22,198 nucleotides of DNA from the IMG/VR virus record IMGVR_UViG_3300042520_000415, positions 1 through 22,198 of that record; one strand, given 5' to 3'. The translations under genes were made by a program, and so were the position numbers. Of this stretch, positions 6,004-15,700 are shown one piece after another. Source of the DNA: a virus. The notes below the pieces were generated by a model, which was given only the letters and a program-made list of their open reading frames with translations, made no database searches and was not told where the DNA came from. Numbering within the stretch: position 1 is the first letter of the stretch; each line of letters starts with the position of its first letter.

Positions 6004-7668
6004 ATGTTTAACCCACCTATAACAGGCAATAAAGAGCTTGATGCTTATCTATATGATTTAAGTTTAAACTTAGATGGTAGTGCAGGTACTACCGAATCAA
6101 ATCCTAATATTCCCGGTGGAGACCCTGGATCCTATACATATCAGTATATTCAAATTAAATATGCTACAGATAATGTAGGTACTGGGTTCTCTAATACTCC
6201 TACTAATAAAACTTACTTTGGTATTTATAATAGTAGCTCAAGTACTGAATCAAATAATCCGGCAGACTATACTTGGTACCTTTCAGGATTTCCTTTTGGA
6301 ACCACATACTTCCTTTACTACCTTATTTTAGGTGGTCGTAAGATTAAGTTTGCTGTTAACACTTCACCTCCAGATTACCATTGGAAACAAGATGATGGTA
6401 CCGCTGTTGATTTAGATATTCTTGTTCCTCCAGCCACAGTTTCTTTTAATGAGATTATGAATGCTGCAGTCACTGAACTTAAGATTGCATCTAACGCCGT
6501 TACAGCAACTAAGCTTAACGTAGCAGCTCTTGATCAAGCTTTTGGTGACTTAAGACCTAACACAGTATCTGCAGCACAGATTGCTACGGGAGCAGTATCA
6601 GAATTAAAACTTCTTGATGGTGCTGTTACTGCGGCCAAAACAGCAGTAGCTGCCATTAGTCCTATAACAGGTAATCTTACGGCTAATTCTGTAGGTACTA
6701 CCCAAATCACTGACAATGCTATTACATCACAGAAAATTACCGCTAATGCTATTACTGCAGGTAAGATTGCGGCTGATGCTATTGTAGCAAGTAACATTCA
6801 AGCAGGTACAATTACTGGGGATAGGATTCTTGCCAACACTATTACAGGTAATAACATTGCAGCATTAACTATTGGTGCTCAAGCTATTGCATCTCAAGCT
6901 ATTACATCTGTTAAGATTGAATCTGGTGCTATTACATCTGATAAAATCTTTGCTGGTGCTGTTACATCTGATAAAATAACTGTAAATGATCTTTCTGCTA
7001 TTAACGCTAATATGGGCACTATTACAGCAGGAACATTAACTGCTGGAACTATTTTTGGTGGTGCATTAAATGCAGCTACAGGAACTTTCTCTGGATCTTT
7101 AAGTGCTGCTACAGGTACATTTGCTGGATCTATGACTGTTGGATCTTCTCCCAATATATCCGGAACAACTATGACGGGTGCGGGTGCAAGAATCAATAGT
7201 AACGGTACATTTGCTTTGGGTAATTCATCTACTAACGTTACTTATAATGGTAGTACTATGTATCTTAATGGTAATGTAGTAACAACAGAAAACATTAATT
7301 TAAATGCTGTTACTGTTCCTGTGAGCGCATTTACTGCTAATACTTTTACCAACACACAAACAAACACATGGCAAGTAGCACAATCTGTTTCAATAACAAC
7401 TTCAGGTAGCCGTGTATATATTTCGGCTGCTGGACAAGCATTTTCTACTGTACTTGGTGAAGATAATGCATCACCATCATTTAGATTGACAAGAGATGGT
7501 ACACAGCTCATGACCTCTGGCGCTGAACCTGCTCTGTCGTTTTCAGAAACACCATCTGCCGGAACTTACACATATGCGCTTGAAATACAAACCCCATTTA
7601 ACGGTACTATTGCCGGAGGCGCTAGTATAAGCAACAGATCAATTTTTGTGATTGAAACTAAACGATGA
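6004..7668 (+). CDS. Tail fibre protein with decapeptide-like repeat shaft
   Basis: This 554-residue protein follows a strong GGAGG ribosome site. The N-terminal ~145 residues form a separate domain and are probably the virion attachment part. Residues ~154-350 are a run of ~10-residue repeats of the form x-A-I-T-x-x-K-I-x-A-x (for example NAITSQKITA, NAITAGKIAA, GAITSDKIFA). These are common in the C-terminal regions of phage tail-tip and fibre proteins and are likely to form a trimeric shaft. They are followed by GTF-SGSLSAATGTFAGS repeats and a distal domain (~440-554) rich in Thr/Ser and beta-strand patterns, probably the receptor-binding tip. The stop overlaps the start of a tail-assembly-chaperone-like gene (ATGA), a common fibre/chaperone pairing. 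Confidence 0.75.
   Translation: MFNPPITGNKELDAYLYDLSLNLDGSAGTTESNPNIPGGDPGSYTYQYIQIKYATDNVGTGFSNTPTNKTYFGIYNSSSSTESNNPADYTWYLSGFPFGTTYFLYYLILGGRKIKFAVNTSPPDYHWKQDDGTAVDLDILVPPATVSFNEIMNAAVTELKIASNAVTATKLNVAALDQAFGDLRPNTVSAAQIATGAVSELKLLDGAVTAAKTAVAAISPITGNLTANSVGTTQITDNAITSQKITANAITAGKIAADAIVASNIQAGTITGDRILANTITGNNIAALTIGAQAIASQAITSVKIESGAITSDKIFAGAVTSDKITVNDLSAINANMGTITAGTLTAGTIFGGALNAATGTFSGSLSAATGTFAGSMTVGSSPNISGTTMTGAGARINSNGTFALGNSSTNVTYNGSTMYLNGNVVTTENINLNAVTVPVSAFTANTFTNTQTNTWQVAQSVSITTSGSRVYISAAGQAFSTVLGEDNASPSFRLTRDGTQLMTSGAEPALSFSETPSAGTYTYALEIQTPFNGTIAGGASISNRSIFVIETKR
6463..7053 (+). repeat. Coding tandem repeat in the tail fibre shaft
   Basis: These are degenerate ~30-base units encoding the A-I-T-x-x-K-I decapeptide. 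The clearest copies at DNA level lie around 6895-6980, where gctattacatctg or gctgttacatctg recurs. Such repeats allow shaft length to change by recombination or slippage without breaking the frame. Confidence 0.65.
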
Positions 7669-8081
7669 AATACACAATTTATTTAAATAACGGTGAGATA
7701 GTTAAACTTCTTGACTGCAACAACATTGAACAACAACTTGTTGCAGGTGAATCTTATCTTGAAGGTTGGTTTCTGGACAATAAGTATTACGTAACTCAAG
7801 GTAAGGCAGTACAAATGCCCCCTAAGCCTTCAAAGTACTGTGTGTTCAATTACGATACTAAACAATGGTTTGACCCTCGCACACCTGAAACACAATGGCC
7901 TATTGTTCGTATTGAAAGAAATAAAAAACTACAAGCCAGTGATTGGACAGACACAGCTTCAGCACTAGCTCGGTTAGGCTCAGAACTATATAACCAATGG
8001 CAAACTTATCGGCAAGCGTTAAGGGATGTGACAAAACAACCTGATCCATTTAATATTATTTGGCCTACGCCACCACAATAA
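7665..8081 (+). CDS. Tail fibre assembly chaperone-like protein
   Basis: This 138-residue protein starts within the fibre stop codon (ATGA overlap), implying coupled translation. The N-terminal half has strand-like segments (YTIYLNNGEIVKLL, then GWFLDNKYYVTQGK). The C-terminal half carries the signature of phage tail assembly chaperones: RNKKLQASDWT, then YRQALRDVTKQPDPFN, then IIWPTPP. In related phages this domain sits next to the fibre gene and helps the fibre fold or attach. The gene order fits this exactly. The next gene follows after one base. Confidence 0.7.
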   Translation: MKYTIYLNNGEIVKLLDCNNIEQQLVAGESYLEGWFLDNKYYVTQGKAVQMPPKPSKYCVFNYDTKQWFDPRTPETQWPIVRIERNKKLQASDWTDTASALARLGSELYNQWQTYRQALRDVTKQPDPFNIIWPTPPQ

Positions 8082-8082
8082 A

Positions 8083-8502
8083 ATGAAAATTATTCAATTA
8101 CGACCCTCAGATGCGTTAGGTCATTGGCCCACTATCTCTAAACTATTTCTTAAAGTATTAGACCATGGGCAAGGAGAATCAACACTAACAGATTATATGC
8201 AAAAGATTCTTAACAATTATGCTCAATGTTGGGTTGTAATTGATGAAGAATCTAATATTGTTGGTGCTGGTTTAACTGAGTTTATGCAATACTCACAACA
8301 TAAAACACTTCACATTATCGCTTTTAGTGGTAATAACTTTGAAGATCAATCGAAAGTATTTCCAACCGTAGAGCAGTTTGCTAAGGATGCAGGTTGTAAA
8401 GCAATAGAACAATGGGGTAGACCCGGTTGGGCTAAAGTACTACCTCAGTACGTACCCGGATTTAAACAAGCATACGTAGTAATGCGAAAGGATATACAAT
8501 GA
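8083..8502 (+). CDS. GNAT-like small virion-cluster protein (T7 gp13 position)
   Basis: This 139-residue protein has no clear ribosome site of its own; the start lies one base after the previous stop, so it probably depends on coupled translation. The layout resembles an N-acetyltransferase (GNAT) fold. There is an N-terminal helix region, a central beta-hairpin (QCWVVIDEESNIVGAG, then TLHIIAFSG), a helix (VEQFAKDAGCKAIEQW) and a final strand (KQAYVVMRKDI). The acetyl-CoA loop typical of active GNATs (Q/R-x-x-G-x-G/A) is not visible. In T7, gene 13 is a GNAT-like protein of the same size just before the internal virion proteins, and this gene holds the equivalent place. An assembly role is more likely than catalysis. 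The stop overlaps the next start (ATGA). Confidence 0.45.
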   Translation: MKIIQLRPSDALGHWPTISKLFLKVLDHGQGESTLTDYMQKILNNYAQCWVVIDEESNIVGAGLTEFMQYSQHKTLHIIAFSGNNFEDQSKVFPTVEQFAKDAGCKAIEQWGRPGWAKVLPQYVPGFKQAYVVMRKDIQ

Positions 8503-9170
8503 AATATATTAAAGTTAAAAAGAACTATGGTGGAGGCGGTGGTACCGTCAGCACTATCCCTGATTGGGCAAAACCTTATCTTCAAAATGTGGGTAACGCA
8601 GCAGAAAAAGCTTATGGTGAGGGTGAGCTAGGTAAGGTTGCTGGTGCTTCTGCTCTCCAACAAACTGCATTTGGCGGTGGTGCTGAGGCAATGATTAAGG
8701 CAGGTCAAGGTGGAATCTCTGCTTTAGAATCCCAACAAAAAAGGCTTGGTGATTTGGCAACACAAGGTGCCTATGACACTAAAGCACTTAAAGATGCAGC
8801 TATTTTACAAGCAGGAATGGAAACTGCAAAGTTAAATCAAAACTTCGGTGGTACAGGTACATTAGGTTCAGCCAGACAAGCCGTTCAACAAGGCGCTCAA
8901 AATGCTGCTACTGCTGCACAGTTTTCTAAAATTGATTCTGAGGCTGCTCAAAAGGCTTTTGAAAATAAAATGTTAGCTGAGAAGGGTATTGGTCAAAACG
9001 TTTCTAGTGCAAGTGATTTAGCTTCCCGTACGACTTCTGGGCTAGCTTCTCTAGGTCAACAACAAAGAGGTATTGACCAACAAGGCTTAGATGCTACATA
9101 TCAGGGACTACAAAGATTTGCAAGTACAATCTATGGCAACCCCGCCAGACAACAAGCGGGAGGTAAATAA
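8499..9170 (+). CDS. Internal virion protein (T7 gp14-like position)
   Basis: This is a 223-residue protein, mostly helical by composition and rich in Ala, Gly and Gln. It begins with a basic patch and a glycine run (KVKKNYGGGGGT). The C-terminal part has the pattern SRTTSGLASLGQQQRGIDQQ followed by YQGLQRFASTIYGNPA, which I associate with podovirus internal or DNA-transfer proteins. It has no signal peptide or strong membrane helix. In T7, gp14 forms the outer-membrane part of the ejection channel; by order and size this may be the counterpart, but I cannot show sequence relationship to gp14. It overlaps its neighbours by ATGA upstream and TAATG downstream. Confidence 0.5.
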   Translation: MKYIKVKKNYGGGGGTVSTIPDWAKPYLQNVGNAAEKAYGEGELGKVAGASALQQTAFGGGAEAMIKAGQGGISALESQQKRLGDLATQGAYDTKALKDAAILQAGMETAKLNQNFGGTGTLGSARQAVQQGAQNAATAAQFSKIDSEAAQKAFENKMLAEKGIGQNVSSASDLASRTTSGLASLGQQQRGIDQQGLDATYQGLQRFASTIYGNPARQQAGGK

Positions 9171-10021
9171 TGGGAGCACCAGCAGGACAACCTGGAACAG
9201 GTAATACTACAACGCAGTTACCACAAGGTACTGACACAATGCCATCACCACAAAGCACTAGCACTATGGGTGGTTCTAAAGGTACCGGACAACCCGTAGT
9301 TGGTTATGGAGGTAATGCTACTACCACTCCAATGGGTACACCTATTGTTTATGGTAAAAACTATTTAAACCAAAGTAACTTTAGTTCTAATCCTCAAAGC
9401 AGTGGAAATACCCCTCCAGTATTTGATGAAGCACTTCAAGCCGCTAATGGTACAACTAATGTACAGCCTAAATACTTTGAAGACGGTACTACAGGGGTTG
9501 ATGACCCTTGGGCATGGGTATCCCAACAAAAGCCAGTAGCACCCCTAGCCGCTACTATTCAGCCTTCACAGGAACAACCTTCTGGAGGCGTACCCCAAGA
9601 TCCATTAACTCAAATGGCTGAGGCGGGTGCAATCAATGCTACTGCTAAAGGTATGGAAGCAGGTTTTAAGGGTTATCAAGCTGCTAACGCAGCACAAGCC
9701 GCACAAGCAGCTATGGCACCTTTATCAGCTAATGCCGCTATTGGAGCTGCTGCTCCGGCAATGAGTGTCGCACCCGCTATGGCTACTCCAGCTGCTGCCG
9801 CATTAACTCAAGCAGGTGTTACAGGTCTAACTGCTCCTGCAATGTCTACTGCAGCAGGTGCCGCATTAGGTGCTGGTGGTACTGCTGCCGCTGCTCCAGC
9901 CGCCGCTGGTGCATTAGGTGCTGGTGGAGCCGCTGCTGGTCAAGCCGCTTTAGCTGCTATGGGGCCAGTAGGTTGGGCAATTGGTGCTGGTTTACTGGCA
10001 AAGAAAATGGGAATTTTTTAA
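9170..10021 (+). CDS. Low-complexity Ala/Gly-rich virion protein, probably membrane-associated
   Basis: This 283-residue protein starts at the TAATG overlap after a GGGAGG ribosome site. Residues 1-100 are rich in Gly, Thr, Ser, Pro and Asn and probably disordered. A motif YFEDGTTGV lies at residue 102, related to motifs in the next protein. Residues ~155-270 are strongly Ala/Gly-rich (for example AANAAQAAQAAMAP, then GAGGTAAAAPAAAGALGAGG). The end (GPVGWAIGAGLLAKKMGIF) is a glycine-rich hydrophobic helix with a basic cap. Such composition suits a protein that inserts into the host membrane during ejection. No enzymatic domain is visible and the family is unknown to me. Confidence 0.5.
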   Translation: MGAPAGQPGTGNTTTQLPQGTDTMPSPQSTSTMGGSKGTGQPVVGYGGNATTTPMGTPIVYGKNYLNQSNFSSNPQSSGNTPPVFDEALQAANGTTNVQPKYFEDGTTGVDDPWAWVSQQKPVAPLAATIQPSQEQPSGGVPQDPLTQMAEAGAINATAKGMEAGFKGYQAANAAQAAQAAMAPLSANAAIGAAAPAMSVAPAMATPAAAALTQAGVTGLTAPAMSTAAGAALGAGGTAAAAPAAAGALGAGGAAAGQAALAAMGPVGWAIGAGLLAKKMGIF

Positions 10022-10030
10022 GGAGTCACT

Positions 10031-12724
10031 ATGGGACCACTAGGCATGTCTGCAAAGCAGCATCGTGAATATCTTAAGCTACAATCTCAACAACAAAGAG
10101 AAGCAGCTAAGATGGAAAGAGACGAAAGTCGCAAACAACAACTGCATGAAATTAAGCTTAAAGAAGCTGCTGCCAAGGCTAACCAAGGTATTGGTCACAA
10201 AGAAGACATTCATGCAACTAAACTACAAGAGTTAGGTTCTCCGCTAGGTAAAGCACCTAGAATGAATAAACAAAAATTAGGTATTCCTACTCAAAATCCT
10301 TTAGCTGATACAGGCGTATTAGGTCAAGGTCAAAAGAAACTATACGCACAAGGTACTGATACTGTACCCGCTATGTTAACTCCCGGTGAGGCTGTTATTC
10401 CAGAACCAGCTGCTCAAAACCCTGAGAACAAACCTATTATTAAAGCATTGGTTGAAGAAGGTCGTGCAAAGAATAAACTAAGAGATGGTGCCGTACAAGT
10501 AGTACCTTCATTAGCTTACGAACATTCAGATACTCCCGGTTCTTCTTTTATGGGTGGTTCTACGGACGTACCTACATTTAGCCGTGGATCATCTGCTCAG
10601 GCAAACTATGCTGATGGTACTTATGGAGTAGTACCCCAACAAGTTCAGTCTGCTGCAGGGTACAATGATGGTACTACCAGTGTTAATTTACTTGACAGAT
10701 TCCTTAACACTATAGCAGGTCAAAAGATTGAGGTACCTCCAGCAGAATCAATGCCTGTAATGGATCCTAAATTACTTGAAGCACAGAGAGGTGTTGAGTC
10801 TAATAACACTCAGTTTTACCCACCGGGCCACCCTAAAGCTTATCAATTAGTTACTTCTCCTGCTGGTGCTTTAGGTATTGCTCAGATTATGCCTAAGACA
10901 GCTGCTAGCCCTGGCTTTGGTATTCAGCCATTAAGTTCTGCTGACTTACAAAACGAAGGCAAACAAATTGAATTTCAAAAGCAGTACATGGATAAGATGT
11001 TTGAGAAATACAAAGATCAAGATAAAGCACTTACAGCCTATAATGCTGGTCCAGGTAATGTAGATAAAGCTATTGACAGGGCTAATAAAGCAGGTAAACC
11101 CGATGAATGGCGTAGTTTCCTACCCACTCAAGAAGCCAAAGAGTATGCTACAAAAGTTAATGAAAAAGTTACTAGTATGAATGCTAAGCCATTACCGCCC
11201 GGTAGACAAATTCCCGGTGGTGGTTTTGCAAGTAATGAAGGCGGTGCTGCCTTTGGTAATCCTAACATTACCCGTGAAGCTGCTACATCTATTCCAAGGC
11301 AACAAGCTATTAGTAGAGGTGACTATGTACCTGTTCCAGATGTAACTCAGCCTACAGTACCTATGTTAGAAAAGTTCCCTAAAGGTATTCCAGTAACACC
11401 TGATCAAGTAGCCGAAGCAAATCCTGTTTTACCTGTAGATGTAACTAATACAGTACCTGAAGTAGATAAACCTCAAGCACCTAGCTTATTAGAAACTAAA
11501 CCAGAAGAAGCTAATAAGACTATTGCTCAGATCTCTCAAGAAAAAGCAAACATTATTCAAGGCTTCTTAAACGATCCCGGCTATAATCAGCTTGGAAGTC
11601 CTGAAGAAAAGAAATCATGGCTTGAGAAAGCTATTGGTTCTGTGTATGGCCCTACAGGTGTCTTTAGTAGTGCTGAGTTAGCTCGGTTTGCTATTCTAGC
11701 TGCTGGTGGTATTGCTACTGGTCGTTCTGTTGGTGGATCTTTAAGGTTTGCCGGATTAGATGCGCTTAAGTCTGCTGATGAAAGACGAGCATTACAAGCT
11801 AAAAATGTCAATGAGTCTGCTAAGAACACCCGTGAACTACTTGAAAGACTTGACAGTGACTATCGTACTGCATTAGGTGAAAATGTACCTCCAGAAGTAA
11901 GATCTAGGGCTGTTGAACTATATCAAGGTGCCAGAAGCCCTGAACAAAAGAGAGCTGTTATTCAACTTCTTAAGATGAATAAGTCAACAGAAGATACTAT
12001 GGGAACTGGTAAGCCCGGTGTTGTTAGTAAAGGATTCTTTGATGGTAAGCCTATGGAATTCCGTAATCAAGCTGGTAACGTTCAAAGAGTTAATTCAAAG
12101 GGTGAATGGGAAAATATTCCTCCATCTGAATTAAAAAGATTTCAAACTAAAACAGAGTTTAATGACAATCGAGATCGAATGATTAAGTCTAATGTGGCTA
12201 GGTTAACACCTGTACTCAGAGAAGCTTTTGGTGGTGATAAGAAATACAATGCAGAAGACAACGCAAAGAGATATGCCGAAGTATTTGATTTAATACTAGA
12301 AGATCTTGGCCCTAATGTTTCTCCAACATCATTTGCTAAAATGTCTGAAAACACTATTAAGTCAGCTGTTGAATCCGCTAAAGCAACTGGTACAAATCTG
12401 ACTGAAGAAGGTTTAAGAAAAGCTTTCTTTGGTAATGCAGTTATTGAAACTAAAATGGTTACCGGTAATAAAGAAATGTATATGGCTAAGGATAGCAAAG
12501 GTAAATTTACTTTACCGTCTGCTCCCTACCAAGCTGCTTTAGGTACTGCTATGGAAGTTTATAAGAAACAAGGTATTGATTTAGGTGAAGCAAGTAATGC
12601 TATTGAAAATAAATTTAATAAATTACCTGCTGAAACTAGAAAGAAATTTACTCAGATGTCTGCCGGAGCACCCGGCTCAACACCTATGCTATTGTGGCTA
12701 CAACAAACAGGTGGCACAAACTAA
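10031..12724 (+). CDS. Internal virion protein with lytic transglycosylase (SLT) domain
   Basis: This 897-residue protein is preceded by AAGGAG. Residues ~8-60 form a charged Gln/Lys/Glu coiled coil. Residues 105-120 hold a GTDTVPAMLTPGE motif often found in phage tape-measure and internal proteins. The SLT domain covers about 245-375. It has the catalytic Glu in RGVES (E256), then GALGIAQIMP (279-288), then AYNAGPGNV (Y337 onward) and a closing LPTQEAKEYATKV. Such enzymes cut peptidoglycan locally so that DNA can cross the wall, as the N-terminal domain of T7 gp16 does. The middle (~385-500) is Pro-rich and probably extended. The C-terminal ~400 residues are helical with one short hydrophobic patch (~555-575) and are otherwise unassigned. 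Confidence 0.8.
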   Translation: MGPLGMSAKQHREYLKLQSQQQREAAKMERDESRKQQLHEIKLKEAAAKANQGIGHKEDIHATKLQELGSPLGKAPRMNKQKLGIPTQNPLADTGVLGQGQKKLYAQGTDTVPAMLTPGEAVIPEPAAQNPENKPIIKALVEEGRAKNKLRDGAVQVVPSLAYEHSDTPGSSFMGGSTDVPTFSRGSSAQANYADGTYGVVPQQVQSAAGYNDGTTSVNLLDRFLNTIAGQKIEVPPAESMPVMDPKLLEAQRGVESNNTQFYPPGHPKAYQLVTSPAGALGIAQIMPKTAASPGFGIQPLSSADLQNEGKQIEFQKQYMDKMFEKYKDQDKALTAYNAGPGNVDKAIDRANKAGKPDEWRSFLPTQEAKEYATKVNEKVTSMNAKPLPPGRQIPGGGFASNEGGAAFGNPNITREAATSIPRQQAISRGDYVPVPDVTQPTVPMLEKFPKGIPVTPDQVAEANPVLPVDVTNTVPEVDKPQAPSLLETKPEEANKTIAQISQEKANIIQGFLNDPGYNQLGSPEEKKSWLEKAIGSVYGPTGVFSSAELARFAILAAGGIATGRSVGGSLRFAGLDALKSADERRALQAKNVNESAKNTRELLERLDSDYRTALGENVPPEVRSRAVELYQGARSPEQKRAVIQLLKMNKSTEDTMGTGKPGVVSKGFFDGKPMEFRNQAGNVQRVNSKGEWENIPPSELKRFQTKTEFNDNRDRMIKSNVARLTPVLREAFGGDKKYNAEDNAKRYAEVFDLILEDLGPNVSPTSFAKMSENTIKSAVESAKATGTNLTEEGLRKAFFGNAVIETKMVTGNKEMYMAKDSKGKFTLPSAPYQAALGTAMEVYKKQGIDLGEASNAIENKFNKLPAETRKKFTQMSAGAPGSTPMLLWLQQTGGTN

Positions 12725-12741
12725 TTTAATATGAGGAATCT

Positions 12742-15700
12742 ATGAGTACATTAGAAGAAGATGCAAGGCTATTAGCCGAATCTAGAAAGCAATTACCCGG
12801 TTCTCCGGTTACAACGATTGATAATAAACCTGTAGGTTCCCCTGTTAAAGTTATTGACCCTGATACTCTTAGGGTAGGTCAAGAATCATACCGTCTCAGA
12901 GGCTTTAATGCTCCGGAAACAGCGAAGTTCCAAGGCGGTATCTTTGTACCTAACCAAGTAGCTAATGATACATCTCAACAAGATGTTAATACTATTGCTG
13001 CATTAGGTGGTTATACAAACTTAGTTACAGAAGGTCGTGACCCTTATGGTCGTGTATTAGCTAAACAGACTAACAGACTGGGTGAATCATTAGGTGATAC
13101 ACTAACGGCATTAGGTTTACAGCGTACCAATTTACACAGCACAGATGAGGCTGTTCAAAAGAATGCCACATTAAATGCTATTTCAAGAGTACTACCTGAG
13201 CTAAGTAACTCAGATCCAATGCTACGTTATGCAAGGGAAGCTAAAGAAAAAGCTATTGCAGATGCTGGTGGTAATCCATTATACATTCCTAAGATAAATG
13301 TACATGATGAAAAGATGTATGCTGCTTTTAAGAACTCTACAGGTATTCCTGCTGTTAAAGCTGAAGTAGAAGAAGTAGCAAGGTTAGAAAAGATTCTTAA
13401 AGAAGAACAATTAAAACCAGAAACAAGAACTAACCTACAAGCTAAACTAGAACAGTCTAAACAAAGATTATTCTTAGCTGCTACTACCCCTGACATTGTT
13501 GGTGGTGTCATGACAAGACGTCCTGACCGTACTATTATGAATCAGGCTCATGATCAGTTTGATACTACTCTACACAGAGCAGCATTAGATATGTATAAGG
13601 GTCTTGGTGGTATTCTACAATTATCAGGTGACAAAGCCGAATGGGATTGGTTATCAACTAAAGGTCAAGAGATTGTAAGATCTACTAAGATGAAACAAGA
13701 TGACCTTGCTGATACCTTAACATCATTCAAAGACATCCGTACCAACGATCCTTGGACAGCTATCAAGGACACTGCAACATACTCAACTAACCTTATTGCG
13801 GGTACACTACCTAGCATGGCGTTGTTGTTAGCTTCTGTTGCTGCTACAGGCGGTACCAGCTTACCAGCTTTAGCTGCCTATGGATTGTCTACCTTACCAC
13901 CTGCTTTGATGTACTCAGGTAGCTTTTATGCAGACCAACCTGACGATAAAAAGAATGCTGAATTGGCATTAACTTTGGGTTTAGGTTCTGCTGTACTAGA
14001 CCGAGTTGGTCTTGACGGTATGATGATGAGTGGTAACATTCTCACCAAGTCAGGTAGAGAAGAAGTTAGTAATGCACTAGTACAATCAGGTAAAGCAGCA
14101 AGCATCCCTGAAGCTATGGCTATGATTGAACAAGCTACTAAACGCGAGTTGGTAGGTATGTCTAAAGCAGGTGCTGCATTAGCTAAGTCTCAATACGCTT
14201 CTTCAGAAGCTGCTTTAAGGGGCTTAGGTAAACTCACTACAGCTACTGGCGCTGAAGCTACTACTGAGAGTGCTCAACAGTACTTAGAGATGATGGCTAC
14301 TAGTGGTGCATGGAATACTGATATCCAGTATGAACGTAACTTCTACCAGAATCTTATGGACGCTGCAATTGGTGGTGGTACAATGGGTGGTATGTTTCAA
14401 ACAGCAGGTCAATTAAAAGATGCTGCTCAATGGCAATCATTAGCCAGCGCTAAAGAAGTTTACACACAACAATTAACTGAAGAACAAACATTTAACAATG
14501 ATCAACTATTAAGAGTTCGTCAAAATGACCCTACAGCCTATGCAAGCACCGTTGAGATGGTTCGTGGTGTTAAGTCACAGCCAACAAATGCACCTGTACC
14601 TGAGCTATCTAGCTTACCAGCTTTAGAGGGTGCATGGAATGGATTTAAATCTATTATTACAGACCCAGGTAGGTTATTAAGGCAGCTAGTTAACACAGCT
14701 ATTCCTAGTATTACAAAAGAAGATGGTACCTTTAAAACAAACTTAGCATACCTTAAGTCTATCATTGGTGGTAAAGGTATTTTACCCGGTGATAACTATG
14801 CTGGTTTTAAACAAAGACTTATGGGTAGCTGGTCAGGTAATACCGCCGAAGAATTAGCAAGTAACCTTGGTACTAACGTAAGTGGTGCTAATAGAATGGC
14901 TAAAGAAGCTTGGCAGAATTACTGGTCTAAAGGCCAAGAGCTACCACAAACAACTAAAGAAAATATTGAACTTCAAAATTGGAAAAACAACCTAGATACT
15001 GTTATGAATAAAATGAGAATTGAAGTTGCTCGTTTTAATACAACTAGTTCTGACCTTGATTCTACTAATCCTTTATTTGAGTCAGCAACGATTCACCCTG
15101 CTACATTAAACCGTAACAGAGAAGCAGTTATTGCGACTATGGTTGCTAACGGAAGTACCCGAAGACAAGCTATGGAAGCAATAGAGAATGTTGTTTCGGG
15201 TGACCCCGATAAAGCTAAACCAGCAAGAGACTGGATGTCTAAACATGGTGTATTTACTGATCCTAAGTTAAACAATGTGTTTGAAACTAACTTGTTTAAT
15301 AGCATGGAAACTTTAAAAGAGAATGTTGCTAACCGAATTGCTCATGAAGTATTTCTGGGTGATAATGGTATGGTACTTTCTAAACTGTTAACTCAAGCTA
15401 AAGCTAATGGCGAGTTTGAGTCTGAACAAGAGTACATGGACACCGTAAAGAACGTTCGTGACTGGTATAATATTGTTACAGGTCAGTATAACCCGTTAAC
15501 TAAGTACCCTAAGTTAGAGAAAATGCTCGGTTGGGGTGTAACCTTAACTATGTTAGCTTCATTAGGTAAGGCAGCTATTAGCTCTCAAGCTGAGGTTGCT
15601 ATGTCTACGCTTGGAACTAATGGCGATCAAGTTAAAGATCAATTAGCTCTATACGCAAAAACATTAGCTTCAGAACTACGTAATGATATTAGTGGTGGTG

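Noticed and set aside
6534-7511. Long minus-strand open frames opposite the tail fibre
   Set aside because: They are shadows of the Ala/Thr/Ile-rich repeats, lack ribosome sites and resemble nothing; the same holds for the minus frames opposite the ejection proteins.
8083-8502. Active acetyltransferase modifying host proteins
   Set aside because: The acetyl-CoA loop motif is not visible and the position matches the structural T7 gene 13, so only a GNAT-like fold is proposed.
9170-10021. Tail tape-measure protein
   Set aside because: It is too short and lacks long coiled coils; the surrounding genes are of podovirus type, without a tube gene.
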